This document shows positions 26,845-37,126 of a stretch of 64,000 nt of DNA, one piece after another; position 1 is the first letter of the stretch; each line of letters begins with the position of its first letter. The notes under the pieces were generated by a model. That model saw nothing but the letters and a program-made list of their open reading frames with translations. It made no database searches and was not told the origin of the DNA. Origin of the DNA: UBA9630 sp043725085 (GTDB taxonomy: Bacteria > Patescibacteriota > Minisyncoccia > Moranbacterales > UBA2206); NCBI GenBank assembly GCA_043725085.1, contig JAYSLY010000014.1, forward strand, positions 1-64,000, read 5' to 3'. The position numbers and the translations under genes are program-made.

Positions 26845-29526
26845 CTAAACTATTTTCCGGTCAAGCTTTTTTTGTTTGCGCCTCTTTTTCCAGTCATAAA
26901 CTAAATACCCAATGCACGCTAGCAATGTCGACAAAGATATCGCCAAGCCTATATAAAAAAGTCTCTGCGGCCAAAATTCCACCACCATTTCAAAATCATA
27001 CGTCCCGTCGGGATTCCTAATACATTTAATATTGCCACCAGCACAAACTTGATTTGTATCAATCACCCAAGAATTAGCATAGCCATTGGCTGTCAGATGA
27101 TTGGCATTATTTTCAATCGGACGCCGAAACCAGGTCTCCCAAAAATGCCCGTTTGGCAAATTATCATTCTGAATTGTGCCTTGAAAATTTTTGGACACAA
27201 AGTCAATATTATATTTTTCCGCATAATCCAACTGCTCCTGCCCGCTTGCCCCGTGATCGTCAGCAGACGATTTTACGGGGTCGGCCCATTTTTTATGTTC
27301 GATCGTTTTTTCCTTTCCATCCCCCAGTGTCGTCACATAACCATTGTCAAGATCATTCTGCAATTCATCTTTTGTCGCCTGATCCTCCGCATTACCGTCT
27401 AATGTTTTATATTTGCTTAAGTTGTCATTCCCGCGTAGGCGGGAATCCACTCCTTGATTTACTAAATAGCTTTTCCATCCATCATGAAAACTTTCAGAAA
27501 ATACTAGTGGGAAAACTCCGCTTGCACCATGCACCCGCACGCGATATTTGGTCGGATTGATTTTTTTGAATTCCAAAGTTGGCGACACCACGCCACCTTT
27601 ATCTACACAATTATTATTACCGGAATCACTGCTATTTTGATTATTACTACTCTTTAATTTTTCCAGAACATTCTCTCGTCCAACATTTTGCCCTGCAAAG
27701 AATACTGCTGAACGAGTTTGCCAATCGGGGCTAGAAAGAATTTTTGGCAAGTCATCAATGGTTCTTTGTGAAATTATAGAATTTTGAGAAGTGTAAAAAA
27801 ATGCAGCTTGCGAATTGTTTATCTTGTACACATTAAAGTAGCTGTTGTCTTCAATTTTTGTAATCAAATTGTTTTTTTCGTAATACTCAATCTTGCCCAT
27901 TGTTTGTGCAACAAATTGATCTGCTACGTCTTTATGAAAAATAATATATTTAATACCCAGGAGATCAACAAAAGGAATAAGCCACCCGGAATTCTCTTCA
28001 TTCTGCTCATTCCAGATCTTACCATAATTCCAGTTACCAAAAGCTTGTGGGGCATTCATTTGCACCACTGGTTGATTAAATAACTGGATAGTCGGATCAG
28101 ATCCAATCGCTTTCCACTTGGGAAAATTAATCCAGCCGATAGAGTTAAGCACATTATAGGGGGCGCTAAAAAGTCTAAAGTCCAATCTTCTCATCGCCAA
28201 TCTATTACTCAATGCATAATATTCGTCAGGAATTTTTACTATATAGGCGTACTCGCTTGATTTATAATCCTTACCAATATCGATACCCATATAATTAGTT
28301 AGCAGCTTACCCTGAAAAGCTGGATATAGCGGAACAGTGGTAAAAAATAAAAACAAAACGCTAACAACATAACTAGTTTTTTTATTTTCAATACTCCCTA
28401 AAAACAGCAGGATTACAATGAGCATAAAAAATGGAAGAAAAATCAAAGTCTTGTCTAGACTTCGAATGGAAGAAAAAATCGGATTTCCGCCAAAAATTTC
28501 CATAACTGCCTCCTTACTTAAGATACCCTTGCCCTTGTTAATCAAAAAAATTGCAAAAAAAACCAAGCTAGCAAAAATAGCAACGATTTTAGTTTTTTCG
28601 TGTAAATGCTTTTTACGAATGGCAATGATAAAAAAAATAAAAAGAGTCATTCCGGGCAAAAGAGCAGCTATTGAATATATTTTCGTCATCCCCAAAATAT
28701 CATCAGAAAAAAACCACAAACCCCTAAAGTCCAATGCCTGCCAGAATATCCATTCATCTAGATTAAAATAACCGCCGCCGCCAGAAAAATTACTAACCAT
28801 ATTGAGTAGCCCGGGTATCTGAGGAATAATAGCTATAAAGCTAGTTAAAAAGAAAAGACCATAAAAAATCAAAGCTTTTTTGAAAAATAAAACAAACTTT
28901 ATAGTTTTTCTATGCAAAAACAACACCAGTAGCAAAAAGACGAACAAAAAGATGTTTAGGGATATAAAAAAAGCCGCATTACCGAAAGCAATATTTGCAA
29001 CAAACAAAACTATGCCCAAAATCGACAAGTTCACATCAATCAGCTTGCTTTTTAAGAAATACTTATAAGTCAAAGCAAAAATTGGCGGAATAACTAAATA
29101 AAGAAAAGAGAATGGCGTAGGAGAAATAAATTTATTAAAAGTGTAAATATTCAATGCATAAGTAAAGGAAAGCACATTGATAATAAATTCTTTTTTAGCA
29201 GAAAAAAAAGCTCTAGAAAATATTCTAAAAGATAAGAAGCTGCTCAATAAAAAAAAGGCTGAATAAAAAATGAGAATGTGATTTACCCCTACTATTTCCT
29301 GAATAATCGCAAAAAAAATAAAATAAGGAAAATAGCTGAATAGAATAGAAAAACCGCCAAGTCCATAACTTGCCCAATTATATTTTAGAGTTTCCAGGAC
29401 AAAAGAAAAATTTAGGATCTGAGCAAAATCGCCACTTAAAAAAATATACCCAGCTGGAATATTATTAGCAATGCTGATAGCAAAAATTGCAAACAAAAAA
29501 ATATAGGTATTTTTCCGCAAAATCAT
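26845..29526 (-). CDS. Large polytopic membrane protein, AftD/YfhO-like (paralogue)
   Basis: 893 residues, about 12 TM helices in the first 400, a large exterior domain and a last TM helix before KKRRKQKKLDRK. It has the same architecture and final domain as the protein at 23243 (NPDGTYDFEMVVEFWPQRLFYIG). A GVDSRLRGNDN peptide around residue 700 is encoded by a dRS3-like palindromic repeat inserted in frame (27427-27446). It is probably a lipid-linked glycan transferase, but I can only support the architecture. Confidence 0.7.
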   Translation of the reverse strand: MILRKNTYIFLFAIFAISIANNIPAGYIFLSGDFAQILNFSFVLETLKYNWASYGLGGFSILFSYFPYFIFFAIIQEIVGVNHILIFYSAFFLLSSFLSFRIFSRAFFSAKKEFIINVLSFTYALNIYTFNKFISPTPFSFLYLVIPPIFALTYKYFLKSKLIDVNLSILGIVLFVANIAFGNAAFFISLNIFLFVFLLLVLFLHRKTIKFVLFFKKALIFYGLFFLTSFIAIIPQIPGLLNMVSNFSGGGGYFNLDEWIFWQALDFRGLWFFSDDILGMTKIYSIAALLPGMTLFIFFIIAIRKKHLHEKTKIVAIFASLVFFAIFLINKGKGILSKEAVMEIFGGNPIFSSIRSLDKTLIFLPFFMLIVILLFLGSIENKKTSYVVSVLFLFFTTVPLYPAFQGKLLTNYMGIDIGKDYKSSEYAYIVKIPDEYYALSNRLAMRRLDFRLFSAPYNVLNSIGWINFPKWKAIGSDPTIQLFNQPVVQMNAPQAFGNWNYGKIWNEQNEENSGWLIPFVDLLGIKYIIFHKDVADQFVAQTMGKIEYYEKNNLITKIEDNSYFNVYKINNSQAAFFYTSQNSIISQRTIDDLPKILSSPDWQTRSAVFFAGQNVGRENVLEKLKSSNNQNSSDSGNNNCVDKGGVVSPTLEFKKINPTKYRVRVHGASGVFPLVFSESFHDGWKSYLVNQGVDSRLRGNDNLSKYKTLDGNAEDQATKDELQNDLDNGYVTTLGDGKEKTIEHKKWADPVKSSADDHGASGQEQLDYAEKYNIDFVSKNFQGTIQNDNLPNGHFWETWFRRPIENNANHLTANGYANSWVIDTNQVCAGGNIKCIRNPDGTYDFEMVVEFWPQRLFYIGLAISLSTLLACIGYLVYDWKKRRKQKKLDRKIV
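27427..27446. repeat. dRS3-like palindromic repeat inside a coding region
   Basis: ATTCCC-GCGTAGGC-GGGAAT fits the ATTCCC-N8-GGGAAT pattern of Neisseria-type dRS3 repeats. It is part of a widespread GTCATTCCCGC...GCGGGAATCC element. Here it is read in frame as SRLRGND. Confidence 0.8.
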
Positions 29527-30281
29527 TATTTTCTACTTATTGAAATTAAAACCGGACGATTTTTTTTAGGGGACGCTCCTTGGGATATGAAAAAAATATA
29601 CCAAACCAAATCGACTAATCGAGTGATCGCTGGCAACACAATCTTTTTTAGCACTTTCTTTAATAACTTGTTATCATTAGGCGCATAGGCAACTAATTCT
29701 TTTATCATAATATTTTTCGGTTTAAATCCTGCCAGAAGCAATATCTCTTGCATGGATTCTGGAGTATACAATATTTCGTGTGTTATATCGACATAGCGAT
29801 CATGACTTCCGCTTATCGCGTTATTTCCATTGGGAATATTAATAATCAGCACTCCGTCTTTTTTCAATGAACTCTTTAATATTTTTAAGAAACTTATTAT
29901 TTCTTCTTTTTTAATATGCTCGACAACATGATAAATTGTAATCACATCAAAAAAATCATTCTTTCCTTTTAAATACTCCTCTGCTAAAACTTTTTCCACG
30001 TGGAAACCTTTTTTTTCGCAAAAAGCGATACACTCAGAAGAGATATCAATTCCCGTAAAATTTTTATAGCCTAATCGAGAGAAAGTGTATAGATTTTGGC
30101 CCAATCCGCACCCAATATCTAAAATTCGACTGTTTTTGTCCCTTGGCAGATGACTGCCAACATATTTCTTGTTCCAAAAATAAAGATTGGCATACTCCTT
30201 CTCGATATTCGCATTTCGATCTGATGAGGAGTAGACCACTGACATATAATTTTCGAATATTTCTCTTTCCATAGTAATCAC
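29526..30281 (-). CDS. Class I SAM-dependent methyltransferase
   Basis: 251 residues. Motif I is ILDIGCGLGQNLYTFSRLG with the acidic GIDISSECIAFC after it, then DVITIYHVVEHI (motif II region) and GVLIINIPNG. Its stop region overlaps the next gene's start by one base. Probably methylates a glycan or lipid intermediate; substrate unknown. Confidence 0.85.
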   Translation of the reverse strand: MITMEREIFENYMSVVYSSSDRNANIEKEYANLYFWNKKYVGSHLPRDKNSRILDIGCGLGQNLYTFSRLGYKNFTGIDISSECIAFCEKKGFHVEKVLAEEYLKGKNDFFDVITIYHVVEHIKKEEIISFLKILKSSLKKDGVLIINIPNGNNAISGSHDRYVDITHEILYTPESMQEILLLAGFKPKNIMIKELVAYAPNDNKLLKKVLKKIVLPAITRLVDLVWYIFFISQGASPKKNRPVLISISRK

Positions 30282-30296
30282 GAGGTATTAAAAAAA

Positions 30297-31202
30297 TTAA
30301 TTTATTTTGTGCAAGATCGAGTAGAAAATCAATCCCCTGTTCGGAAATATCTTTTTTAGAAAATCGAGTTTTTTGCTTTTTTTCAAATAATTACACGTAC
30401 CATATTCGAGAATTCCAAAATTGGGCAAACACTCTTTTCTAACTTTTTGAAAATCAATGCCGCCCCTAGCCACATGGATGTCAATAATTCCAAAAATTTC
30501 ATCAAGTTTCAACTCATGCCCTATTACTCCCTCCTTTAACAATTGATCATTTATTTTTTGGCAGATTTTCTTATACTCATTTTCTCCGGTCAACTTGCTA
30601 AATTTGTCATATAGGCCTAATTTCAAAACTAAGTCAAAACAAGCATCCTTCGGACTGATTATAAAGTTAATCATTTTAAGCAAGACAGATCTGCTGGCCT
30701 TATAGTTTGGCTCATGCGCAACCATCAAAATTCCATCCTTCTTCAATAATCGATCAAATTCTCTTAGTACTTTTTTATAATCTGGCAGATGATGCAAAAC
30801 AGAATTCACGGTTATGGCATCAACTGAGTTACTTGGAATTTCTGACATAGTATCGGAATCTATTTTAATATACTCAAAATTAACCGTAAAAACTTGGGAA
30901 AATTTTTTCTTACAAATTTCTAGTTTTTCTCTTGAGATGTCAACTAGTTTCATTTCACTGCCATCAGCGAGATAATCTAGCATCACAGAAGGAACAAAAC
31001 CGGTGCCAGCACTAAAATCCAAAACTACCATAGCGCCTTTGCCTGAAAAATATCTCTTTGACCATTCTTTCCAATTCATTGCTTCGTCAACGAAAATTTC
31101 ATCATGAATATTATCATATTCATTGCCCTCAAGATCACTAAATAACTCGTTTACTCTTTTTACCAAATTAGCAGATACCTCTTTCTTTGCCATAATTTTC
31201 AT
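30297..31202 (-). CDS. Class I SAM-dependent methyltransferase
   Basis: 301 residues. MVVLDFSAGTGFVPSVMLDYL (motif I, with SAG in place of GCG), MKLVDISREKLEICKKKF, and VDAITVNSVLHHLPDYKKVLREFDRLLKKDGILMVAHEP. The start overlaps the end of the upstream glycosyltransferase; an ATG at 31193 is an alternative. It is the second methyltransferase in a row and not closely similar to the first. Confidence 0.82.
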   Translation of the reverse strand: MKIMAKKEVSANLVKRVNELFSDLEGNEYDNIHDEIFVDEAMNWKEWSKRYFSGKGAMVVLDFSAGTGFVPSVMLDYLADGSEMKLVDISREKLEICKKKFSQVFTVNFEYIKIDSDTMSEIPSNSVDAITVNSVLHHLPDYKKVLREFDRLLKKDGILMVAHEPNYKASRSVLLKMINFIISPKDACFDLVLKLGLYDKFSKLTGENEYKKICQKINDQLLKEGVIGHELKLDEIFGIIDIHVARGGIDFQKVRKECLPNFGILEYGTCNYLKKSKKLDFLKKIFPNRGLIFYSILHKIN

Positions 31203-32331
31203 TTATAAGTTTAACATATTTCCCCGTAATTAATTCGGGACTGAAACATTTAGCGAAATATTCACGCTGAAGAGCTGTTTTTACTTTAGCCTCGGCATAA
31301 TTTTCAATAATTGCGTCTATTTTTTCCATAAACTCATTCTCATCATTCTGACTCGTGACAACATTATCATAATCAGAAAATGTCCTAATATACTCCGCTA
31401 CTCCACAATTCCTTGTTATAATCGTTGGCGTTCCAAGAGTAATGGATTCTACTGCGGTATAGAGGAATGACTCAAACTGTGATGGCAGGATGACCAATTT
31501 TGCATTCTTAATAATGGGATGAAGTCTTCCTTTTTCTCCAATATAGCCCAAGAAAATTACCCTATCATTCCCCTCGAAGAACCCAGACATGCCTTCGCAA
31601 TCTCTTCCAACAATTACAAAGAGTGCTTCTGGATATCCAATCATTATTCGCTCTATTATTCTTTTCAGGATAGCGCTACCTTTCTTTTTCTGCAAACTCC
31701 CATAGAAAAGAAAATAATCCTTTCCCACCAACTTCTCTGGCAAAATACCACACTTAGTCTCATGCTTTTCTAATGTTATTGGAAGAGGAAGGATGCTCAT
31801 TCTGGAAAAATCAATATTCCAGAGAAAGAATGAATATACCCCCATCAAAGAAGAGTTTGCAATAATCAACCTAGCTCTTTTTACAATAAACTTCTCAAAT
31901 AAATTCAAAACAGTTCTGAAGATAAGATATTTTAGACTATTTTTTCTTTCCAAAGAATAAACTTCATGGCTTGTGCCATGCAGTCGAGCAATATATTTGT
32001 ATTTTTTTCCTAAAATCATTTTAGCAAAAACCGCATAACCGCCAAAAATTTCATCTTCTATTAAATCATATTTTCTATAGTTTCTCAGCAGCCACCAGGA
32101 AATAGCCCAATAGACCCCAAGAGGATTATGGCGATTGGCCTTCACACGTATCACTTCAATATCCTCCTCTCGAGTCCTTTTGCTTTTCTCGAAAGAAACA
32201 CTCAAAACAGAAACTTCCATAACTTGATTATGACGCTTTATGGCCTTCGCCATTTCGTACACGTAAGTTCCGATCCCGCCCGCCCCTGTTTCGGGTGGAT
32301 ATTCAGGGGAAATAAAGAGAATATTTTTCAT
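31168..32331 (-). CDS. GT4-family glycosyltransferase
   Basis: 387 residues. N-terminal FISPEYPPETGAGGIGTYVYEMA, then FYGSLQKKKGSAILKRII and the donor site LPSQFESFLYTAVESITLGTPTIITRNCG (EX7E type). It is part of the surface glycan operon, with a 5-nt gap to the upstream radical SAM gene. Confidence 0.92.
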   Translation of the reverse strand: MKNILFISPEYPPETGAGGIGTYVYEMAKAIKRHNQVMEVSVLSVSFEKSKRTREEDIEVIRVKANRHNPLGVYWAISWWLLRNYRKYDLIEDEIFGGYAVFAKMILGKKYKYIARLHGTSHEVYSLERKNSLKYLIFRTVLNLFEKFIVKRARLIIANSSLMGVYSFFLWNIDFSRMSILPLPITLEKHETKCGILPEKLVGKDYFLFYGSLQKKKGSAILKRIIERIMIGYPEALFVIVGRDCEGMSGFFEGNDRVIFLGYIGEKGRLHPIIKNAKLVILPSQFESFLYTAVESITLGTPTIITRNCGVAEYIRTFSDYDNVVTSQNDENEFMEKIDAIIENYAEAKVKTALQREYFAKCFSPELITGKYVKLINENYGKERGIC

Positions 32332-32336
32332 AGCTA

Positions 32337-33818
32337 TTATTTTCTATTAACTACAAAATTCCACGCGTATTTTTCAATTGGAAATCTGTAAATATTATTC
32401 CTCAAAACAAACCCGAGCCACTTATTAGCAATTTTTCTGATATTTCGAGAAACTACCCCGAGATTGCCACGAAGGTTCATGGTGCCGATATAAAGATAGA
32501 GAAAAAGATTAAGTGTGTCGACATACTCCGGATTCTCCAGCCAAGGCATTTCTTTTGTCTTGCACATATTGCCGATTGTATCATCAGAAAGTTCCGCAAT
32601 CCATTCCTCATTGCTTGTCGGAATCTTGAATCCATATTCTTTTGCATCCTCAATCAATGGCGATCCAGGGTAGGGACGATAAAGTTGCGGACCAAAAATT
32701 TTAGCATTAGGATTTTCATCAAGAAGTCTTATAATAAAATCTTTTGTCTTCAAAATCTCTGCGTAAGTTTCACCAGGTATTCCAATAATGAAAGACAAAC
32801 CGATTTTAATCCCGGCTTCTTTGCACATTCGATTAGCTTTTTCAATTTCAGCAACGGTAATATTTTTGTTTAATAAATTCAGAACTCTTTGACTGCCACT
32901 TTCTGCGCCAAGATCCAGCTCAATGCAGCCCTCTTCTTTTAAGATCTTCAGAAACTCCATATCCACAACTGTTTCAAAGAGATTAGCTCTGATATTTGCA
33001 AACCAATAAAATTTCAGGTTTTTTTCTTTTTTCATTCGAATAAACTCCCGCACTCTTTGAATGGATCCAAAGAAAAATTCATCCCCAATATTAAAGTATC
33101 TAATATCATATTTTTGGATAAGTGCCTCAATCTGAGAAACAAACTCGCCCATATCCATCGCCCGCCACGTTCTGTTTTCTGCAACATTGATACAGAAACG
33201 GCATTTATACGGACAGCCAACCGAGGAAATAACATCGGCAAAACGGACAAGCTGACTCCCATTTAAACTATTTCGTCGGTAGCCGTCAATATTTAGAAGA
33301 TTGTACGGAAAAGACTTTAAGGAATACGTTTTTGATTTAACCTCCGGATTAATTCTTACCCGTTCTCCGTCATGAAAGCAAATTCCATCGACATTCTTCC
33401 AATCCCTACCATCCGTAATTCGCTCAAATATTTCGGCTACGGTTTCATGCCCTTCTCCGAGAACTCCAGCATCGACTTGAAAAATTTTTGCAATTTGCTC
33501 TGGAAATAGAGTAACATGGGAACCACCCCAAATAATTAGACTATTTGGAGAATTTTTTTTTATCTGCTCACTAATCATAATTGCTCTCTGAAGGTTATGA
33601 GTCATCACCGAAAGACCCACCATTTTTGGTTTGAAATTTTGGAAATATTTACCTATTTGATTTAGGAAATCTCCATCAACTGCTTCATCATAAATATCCA
33701 CAGTAACATTGCGAGCAACAAGGCTTCCAGCAACAGCTAAAATCCCCAGCGGCATAACGGCATTACCACTCCCTGGGACAACATTGCTGATATTTATCAA
33801 TAAACATGTATTAGTCAT
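32337..33818 (-). CDS. B12-binding-domain radical SAM protein
   Basis: 493 residues. An N-terminal cobalamin-binding-type domain (residues 1-140, VGLSVMTHNLQRAIM, WGGSHVTLFPEQ) is followed by the radical SAM core with cluster motif CPYKCRFC around residue 205. The HCGIR/BchE-like group includes methylases and ring-forming enzymes. Within a glycan locus it may modify a sugar or lipid, but the substrate cannot be read. Confidence 0.88.
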   Translation of the reverse strand: MTNTCLLINISNVVPGSGNAVMPLGILAVAGSLVARNVTVDIYDEAVDGDFLNQIGKYFQNFKPKMVGLSVMTHNLQRAIMISEQIKKNSPNSLIIWGGSHVTLFPEQIAKIFQVDAGVLGEGHETVAEIFERITDGRDWKNVDGICFHDGERVRINPEVKSKTYSLKSFPYNLLNIDGYRRNSLNGSQLVRFADVISSVGCPYKCRFCINVAENRTWRAMDMGEFVSQIEALIQKYDIRYFNIGDEFFFGSIQRVREFIRMKKEKNLKFYWFANIRANLFETVVDMEFLKILKEEGCIELDLGAESGSQRVLNLLNKNITVAEIEKANRMCKEAGIKIGLSFIIGIPGETYAEILKTKDFIIRLLDENPNAKIFGPQLYRPYPGSPLIEDAKEYGFKIPTSNEEWIAELSDDTIGNMCKTKEMPWLENPEYVDTLNLFLYLYIGTMNLRGNLGVVSRNIRKIANKWLGFVLRNNIYRFPIEKYAWNFVVNRK

Positions 33819-33832
33819 ACTCTTTTAACTTT

Positions 33833-34369
33833 TTACGTTGTTGATTCTGCTAATTTTTGTTTTTTAGAAAAATAGCTGGTCACAAACTCAAAAAAACCAA
33901 AAATAATAACTGAGTAAACCAAATCGCCAGCGATAGTGTTTCTAAAGAATGGGATTGCCATCATAAAACACGTCTCCAGTCCAGCGAGTGTTTTAGGATA
34001 CCAGGAAGTAAAAATCCAAACCGATGCATTAGTAAACAGAAAGAAAATTACCGAGCTAATAATGGACACAACGATCAAGATATACCACCTTTTATGATTT
34101 GAATAGACTCGTCCCAATAAAAAGGTCGCCAAAAAACACAAATACACAAAAAACATTAATTTTATATCATAAAGTCCAATAAATAAATCACTAATAAATA
34201 ATGCCAAAAATGGGACAATAAGCCAGCGATATTTCTTCATATAGCACCCAGAAAATAATGCCATAGCAGTAATAGGAGTAAAATTAAGTGGGTGCTTTAT
34301 CAATCTAGCGCTGGCCAAAAGCAAAATAACACCAATGATTATTATCCTGTCTAAATATTTCTTACTCAT
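33833..34369 (-). CDS. DUF6580-like membrane protein
   Basis: 178 residues with five to six TM helices. NFTPITAMALFSGCYM and FLALFISDLFIGLYD match the pattern I know from the DUF6580 family, which resembles ECF-transporter substrate subunits. Function not established. Its first codons overlap the asnB end by 8 nt. Confidence 0.65.
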   Translation of the reverse strand: MSKKYLDRIIIIGVILLLASARLIKHPLNFTPITAMALFSGCYMKKYRWLIVPFLALFISDLFIGLYDIKLMFFVYLCFLATFLLGRVYSNHKRWYILIVVSIISSVIFFLFTNASVWIFTSWYPKTLAGLETCFMMAIPFFRNTIAGDLVYSVIIFGFFEFVTSYFSKKQKLAESTT

Positions 34370-36203
34370 AGTATTTCCTGTGCCAATAATTAAAATTAAA
34401 AATTCTCAAAAGTTTAAAACGATGATCCATCTTGCCTGTCATATGTTCATCATAGATCAGCTTTACATATCCTAGATCAAAAAATCCATTGTCTTTAAAT
34501 AAAAATTCTTGAAATAAGTCCTTTAGTTCCCGCCTAATCCACTTGTCCAATGGTACACCAAAACCGCTTTTTTTTCTATAGACAAGATCTTGGTCGAAAT
34601 ATTTGCTGGCTAGTTTTTTTAGAACATATTTTTGCTCGCCATTTCTAATTTTCCATTTTCCAGAAAGCGAAAAAGCAAACTCCGCTAAATCCTTGTCCAA
34701 AAGCGGATTGCGCATCTCAAGCGATGTCGCCATTGTCGCCCGGTCCCCCTTCACAAGATACCAGTCAGGCAATTGAATTTTGCAATCTAAAAATAAACTT
34801 CTGTTTATCGCATCTTTTTGTTCGAAAGTATTTTCATATTTTCGCGCTTCTTCAAAAACCAGATCGAGTTTTATTGGTTTTTTTAATAATTTTTCCGCTT
34901 CTTCCGGTAGAAAGCTACCGCTGCCAAAAATAAACTGACGCGCACTAAAATCCAAACCGAAGCTTTTCAATAATTTATAATATGGGCTTTTTTTAGAGAT
35001 AAGTTTTCCGCCAAGTTCGGAAAGGAAACCCAAAAAACCAAAGTCCTCAATAAATTTCTGCGCTTTATATTTATTATATCCTCCAAAAATTTCATCCCCA
35101 CCATCACCGCTCAAAACTACAGTAATTTTATCCTTAGCAAATTTAGAAACGAAATAGAGTGGAATGATTGCTGCATCCGCCATTGGTTCATCCAGATAAT
35201 CCAAAATTTCTAAGAAATTTTCCTGGACAATTTGGTCTTCAAAATAGCAAAGATTATAATTTATGCCCAGCTTATTTGCCACTCTCTTGGCATACTCCGA
35301 TTCATCCGCTTCAGGCGAATTCTTATAGCAAACAGTAAACGCATTTGTTTGTGGAGAATATCCGGAAAGATACTTTGCGATTAAACTACTATCCACACCT
35401 CCGCTCAAAAAGATTCCTAAGGGAACATCTGCCATTAGTCTTTTTTCAACTGATTTCTTAATTAATTCCTCTACTCTGCTCAATACTTCATTCTCTGGAT
35501 AATTATTTTTTATTTTAACATCTTCCAATTTCCAAAAATCATATCTATTGATTATTTTCCAATTCTTCAAATCAAACTGGAAAGTAGTCGCCGGTTCTAG
35601 TTTTTTTATTTTGTCAAATATGCTATTAGGCGAAGGAATGTAGCCATAAAATAAATATTTTGCTAAGGATGACTCGTCAATTTTTAATTTTTGTTTAATT
35701 TGCGGATTCTCAATAATCGCCTTAAGCTCTGATGCAAAACAAAAAATTTCTTCGTCCAAATAGTAATACAGCGGTTTTTTCCCAAAATGATCACGCGCCA
35801 GCGTCAGGAGATTATTTTTTTTGTCATAAATAGCAAAGGCAAACATCCCCTCGATTTTTTCCACTATTTTTTGCCCAAACTCCTCATAGCCATGAATCAA
35901 AACCTCCGTGTCTGACTTGCTTTTCCACTGATGATCGCCTCCCAATTCTTTTTTAACATTTTGATAATTATATATTTCGCCATTGAAAATTATGGCGATA
36001 CTTTCATCTTCATTAAACATTGGCTGCTTTCCAGCTTCTGAAAGATCAATGATAGAAAGACGTCTTTGACCCAAGGCAATATTATCAACAAAAAAATCAC
36101 CCGACTGATCGGGGCCTCTTTTTTTGAGAGTATTGAGCATTTCCGAAAATAGCTCTTGATTTACCGGTCCAGTTCTATTTAATTGTCCTAAAATTCCACA
36201 CAT
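34362..36203 (-). CDS. asnB: Asparagine synthetase (glutamine-hydrolysing)
   Basis: 613 residues. MCGILG exposes Cys2 as the glutaminase nucleophile. FNGEIYNYQ and SDTEVLIHGYEEFG belong to the class II glutaminase domain, and FLSGGVDSSLIAKYL is the PP-loop of the synthetase. Such genes are frequent in polysaccharide loci, where they may amidate sugar acids instead of aspartate. Both are possible here. Confidence 0.93.
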   Translation of the reverse strand: MCGILGQLNRTGPVNQELFSEMLNTLKKRGPDQSGDFFVDNIALGQRRLSIIDLSEAGKQPMFNEDESIAIIFNGEIYNYQNVKKELGGDHQWKSKSDTEVLIHGYEEFGQKIVEKIEGMFAFAIYDKKNNLLTLARDHFGKKPLYYYLDEEIFCFASELKAIIENPQIKQKLKIDESSLAKYLFYGYIPSPNSIFDKIKKLEPATTFQFDLKNWKIINRYDFWKLEDVKIKNNYPENEVLSRVEELIKKSVEKRLMADVPLGIFLSGGVDSSLIAKYLSGYSPQTNAFTVCYKNSPEADESEYAKRVANKLGINYNLCYFEDQIVQENFLEILDYLDEPMADAAIIPLYFVSKFAKDKITVVLSGDGGDEIFGGYNKYKAQKFIEDFGFLGFLSELGGKLISKKSPYYKLLKSFGLDFSARQFIFGSGSFLPEEAEKLLKKPIKLDLVFEEARKYENTFEQKDAINRSLFLDCKIQLPDWYLVKGDRATMATSLEMRNPLLDKDLAEFAFSLSGKWKIRNGEQKYVLKKLASKYFDQDLVYRKKSGFGVPLDKWIRRELKDLFQEFLFKDNGFFDLGYVKLIYDEHMTGKMDHRFKLLRIFNFNYWHRKYYE

Positions 36204-37118
36204 TTATTTTCCCAAAGAATTTCTTAGTTTTCCGGTAAGAAAATACCACATTCCGTCAAGAAATCCCTTCCAATAGAGTTTGATTAAGTCAAATCTTCTC
36301 TCCCGAAGCATCAAAATAGAATAGGTCAATGGCCAAAACCAGGAAAAAACTATCAGATATACAACTTTCTGATACCACTTGCCATAGCGAGAAACCATCA
36401 CTGCCCTGTTTCGCATTAAGCAATAGGCTTTTTGCGTATACTGTCCGCCCAATGCCCTTGAACGCATGACATCATCCGAGCTAACGTCGTGATAAATCTT
36501 GGCCTTTTTTATTATTCCACATTTATAACCATACTTTCTAGCATTAAAAGCAAAGTCTGGTTCAGTGAAAGTCTGAATTAATTTTTCATCAAAAAGACCA
36601 CATTCATCAAAAACTTTTTTTCTGATCAGAAAGGCGTTAGGAATGCCATCACTCTCACAAACTGACCGACCTGCCTTATCAATCATTCCTGAAGTTTTTC
36701 CGGTTAATAAATTTATCCTCTGAAAATCCAAATACTTTTCCTTGGTGCTTAAATAATACATTGATGGACCAACTATACCATAAATTTTATTTCTTTGAGC
36801 AAAATCAACCAATTCATTCAGCATCTCCGAATCAAACACGTTGTCATCATCAATAAACATCAGATACTCACCGATTGACTCCTTAACGCCAATATTCCGC
36901 GATTTAACCATCATTTTCTGTTTGACATTGTGAACAATTTTTATGTTAGAAAAATCAAAATCTTTAATCTCAAGTTTCTCGGTTCCATCATCAGAGCTAT
37001 CATCAACAATTATCAGTTCCCACTCTAGCTTTTTAAAATTAGATCGGCGTACCGATTCAAGACACCTAATCAGATCCTTTTTTCTATTTCTTGTTGTTAT
37101 GATAATTGATAGATCCAT
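36204..37118 (-). CDS. GT2-family glycosyltransferase
   Basis: 304 residues. GT-A start LSIIITTRNRKKDLIRCLESV, IIVDDSSDDGT, LMFIDDDNVFDSEM (DxD type). A C-terminal hydrophobic region with WKGFLDGMWYFLTGK could be membrane-associated. It abuts asnB without a gap. Confidence 0.92.
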   Translation of the reverse strand: MDLSIIITTRNRKKDLIRCLESVRRSNFKKLEWELIIVDDSSDDGTEKLEIKDFDFSNIKIVHNVKQKMMVKSRNIGVKESIGEYLMFIDDDNVFDSEMLNELVDFAQRNKIYGIVGPSMYYLSTKEKYLDFQRINLLTGKTSGMIDKAGRSVCESDGIPNAFLIRKKVFDECGLFDEKLIQTFTEPDFAFNARKYGYKCGIIKKAKIYHDVSSDDVMRSRALGGQYTQKAYCLMRNRAVMVSRYGKWYQKVVYLIVFSWFWPLTYSILMLRERRFDLIKLYWKGFLDGMWYFLTGKLRNSLGK

Positions 37119-37126
37119 TTTTTTGA

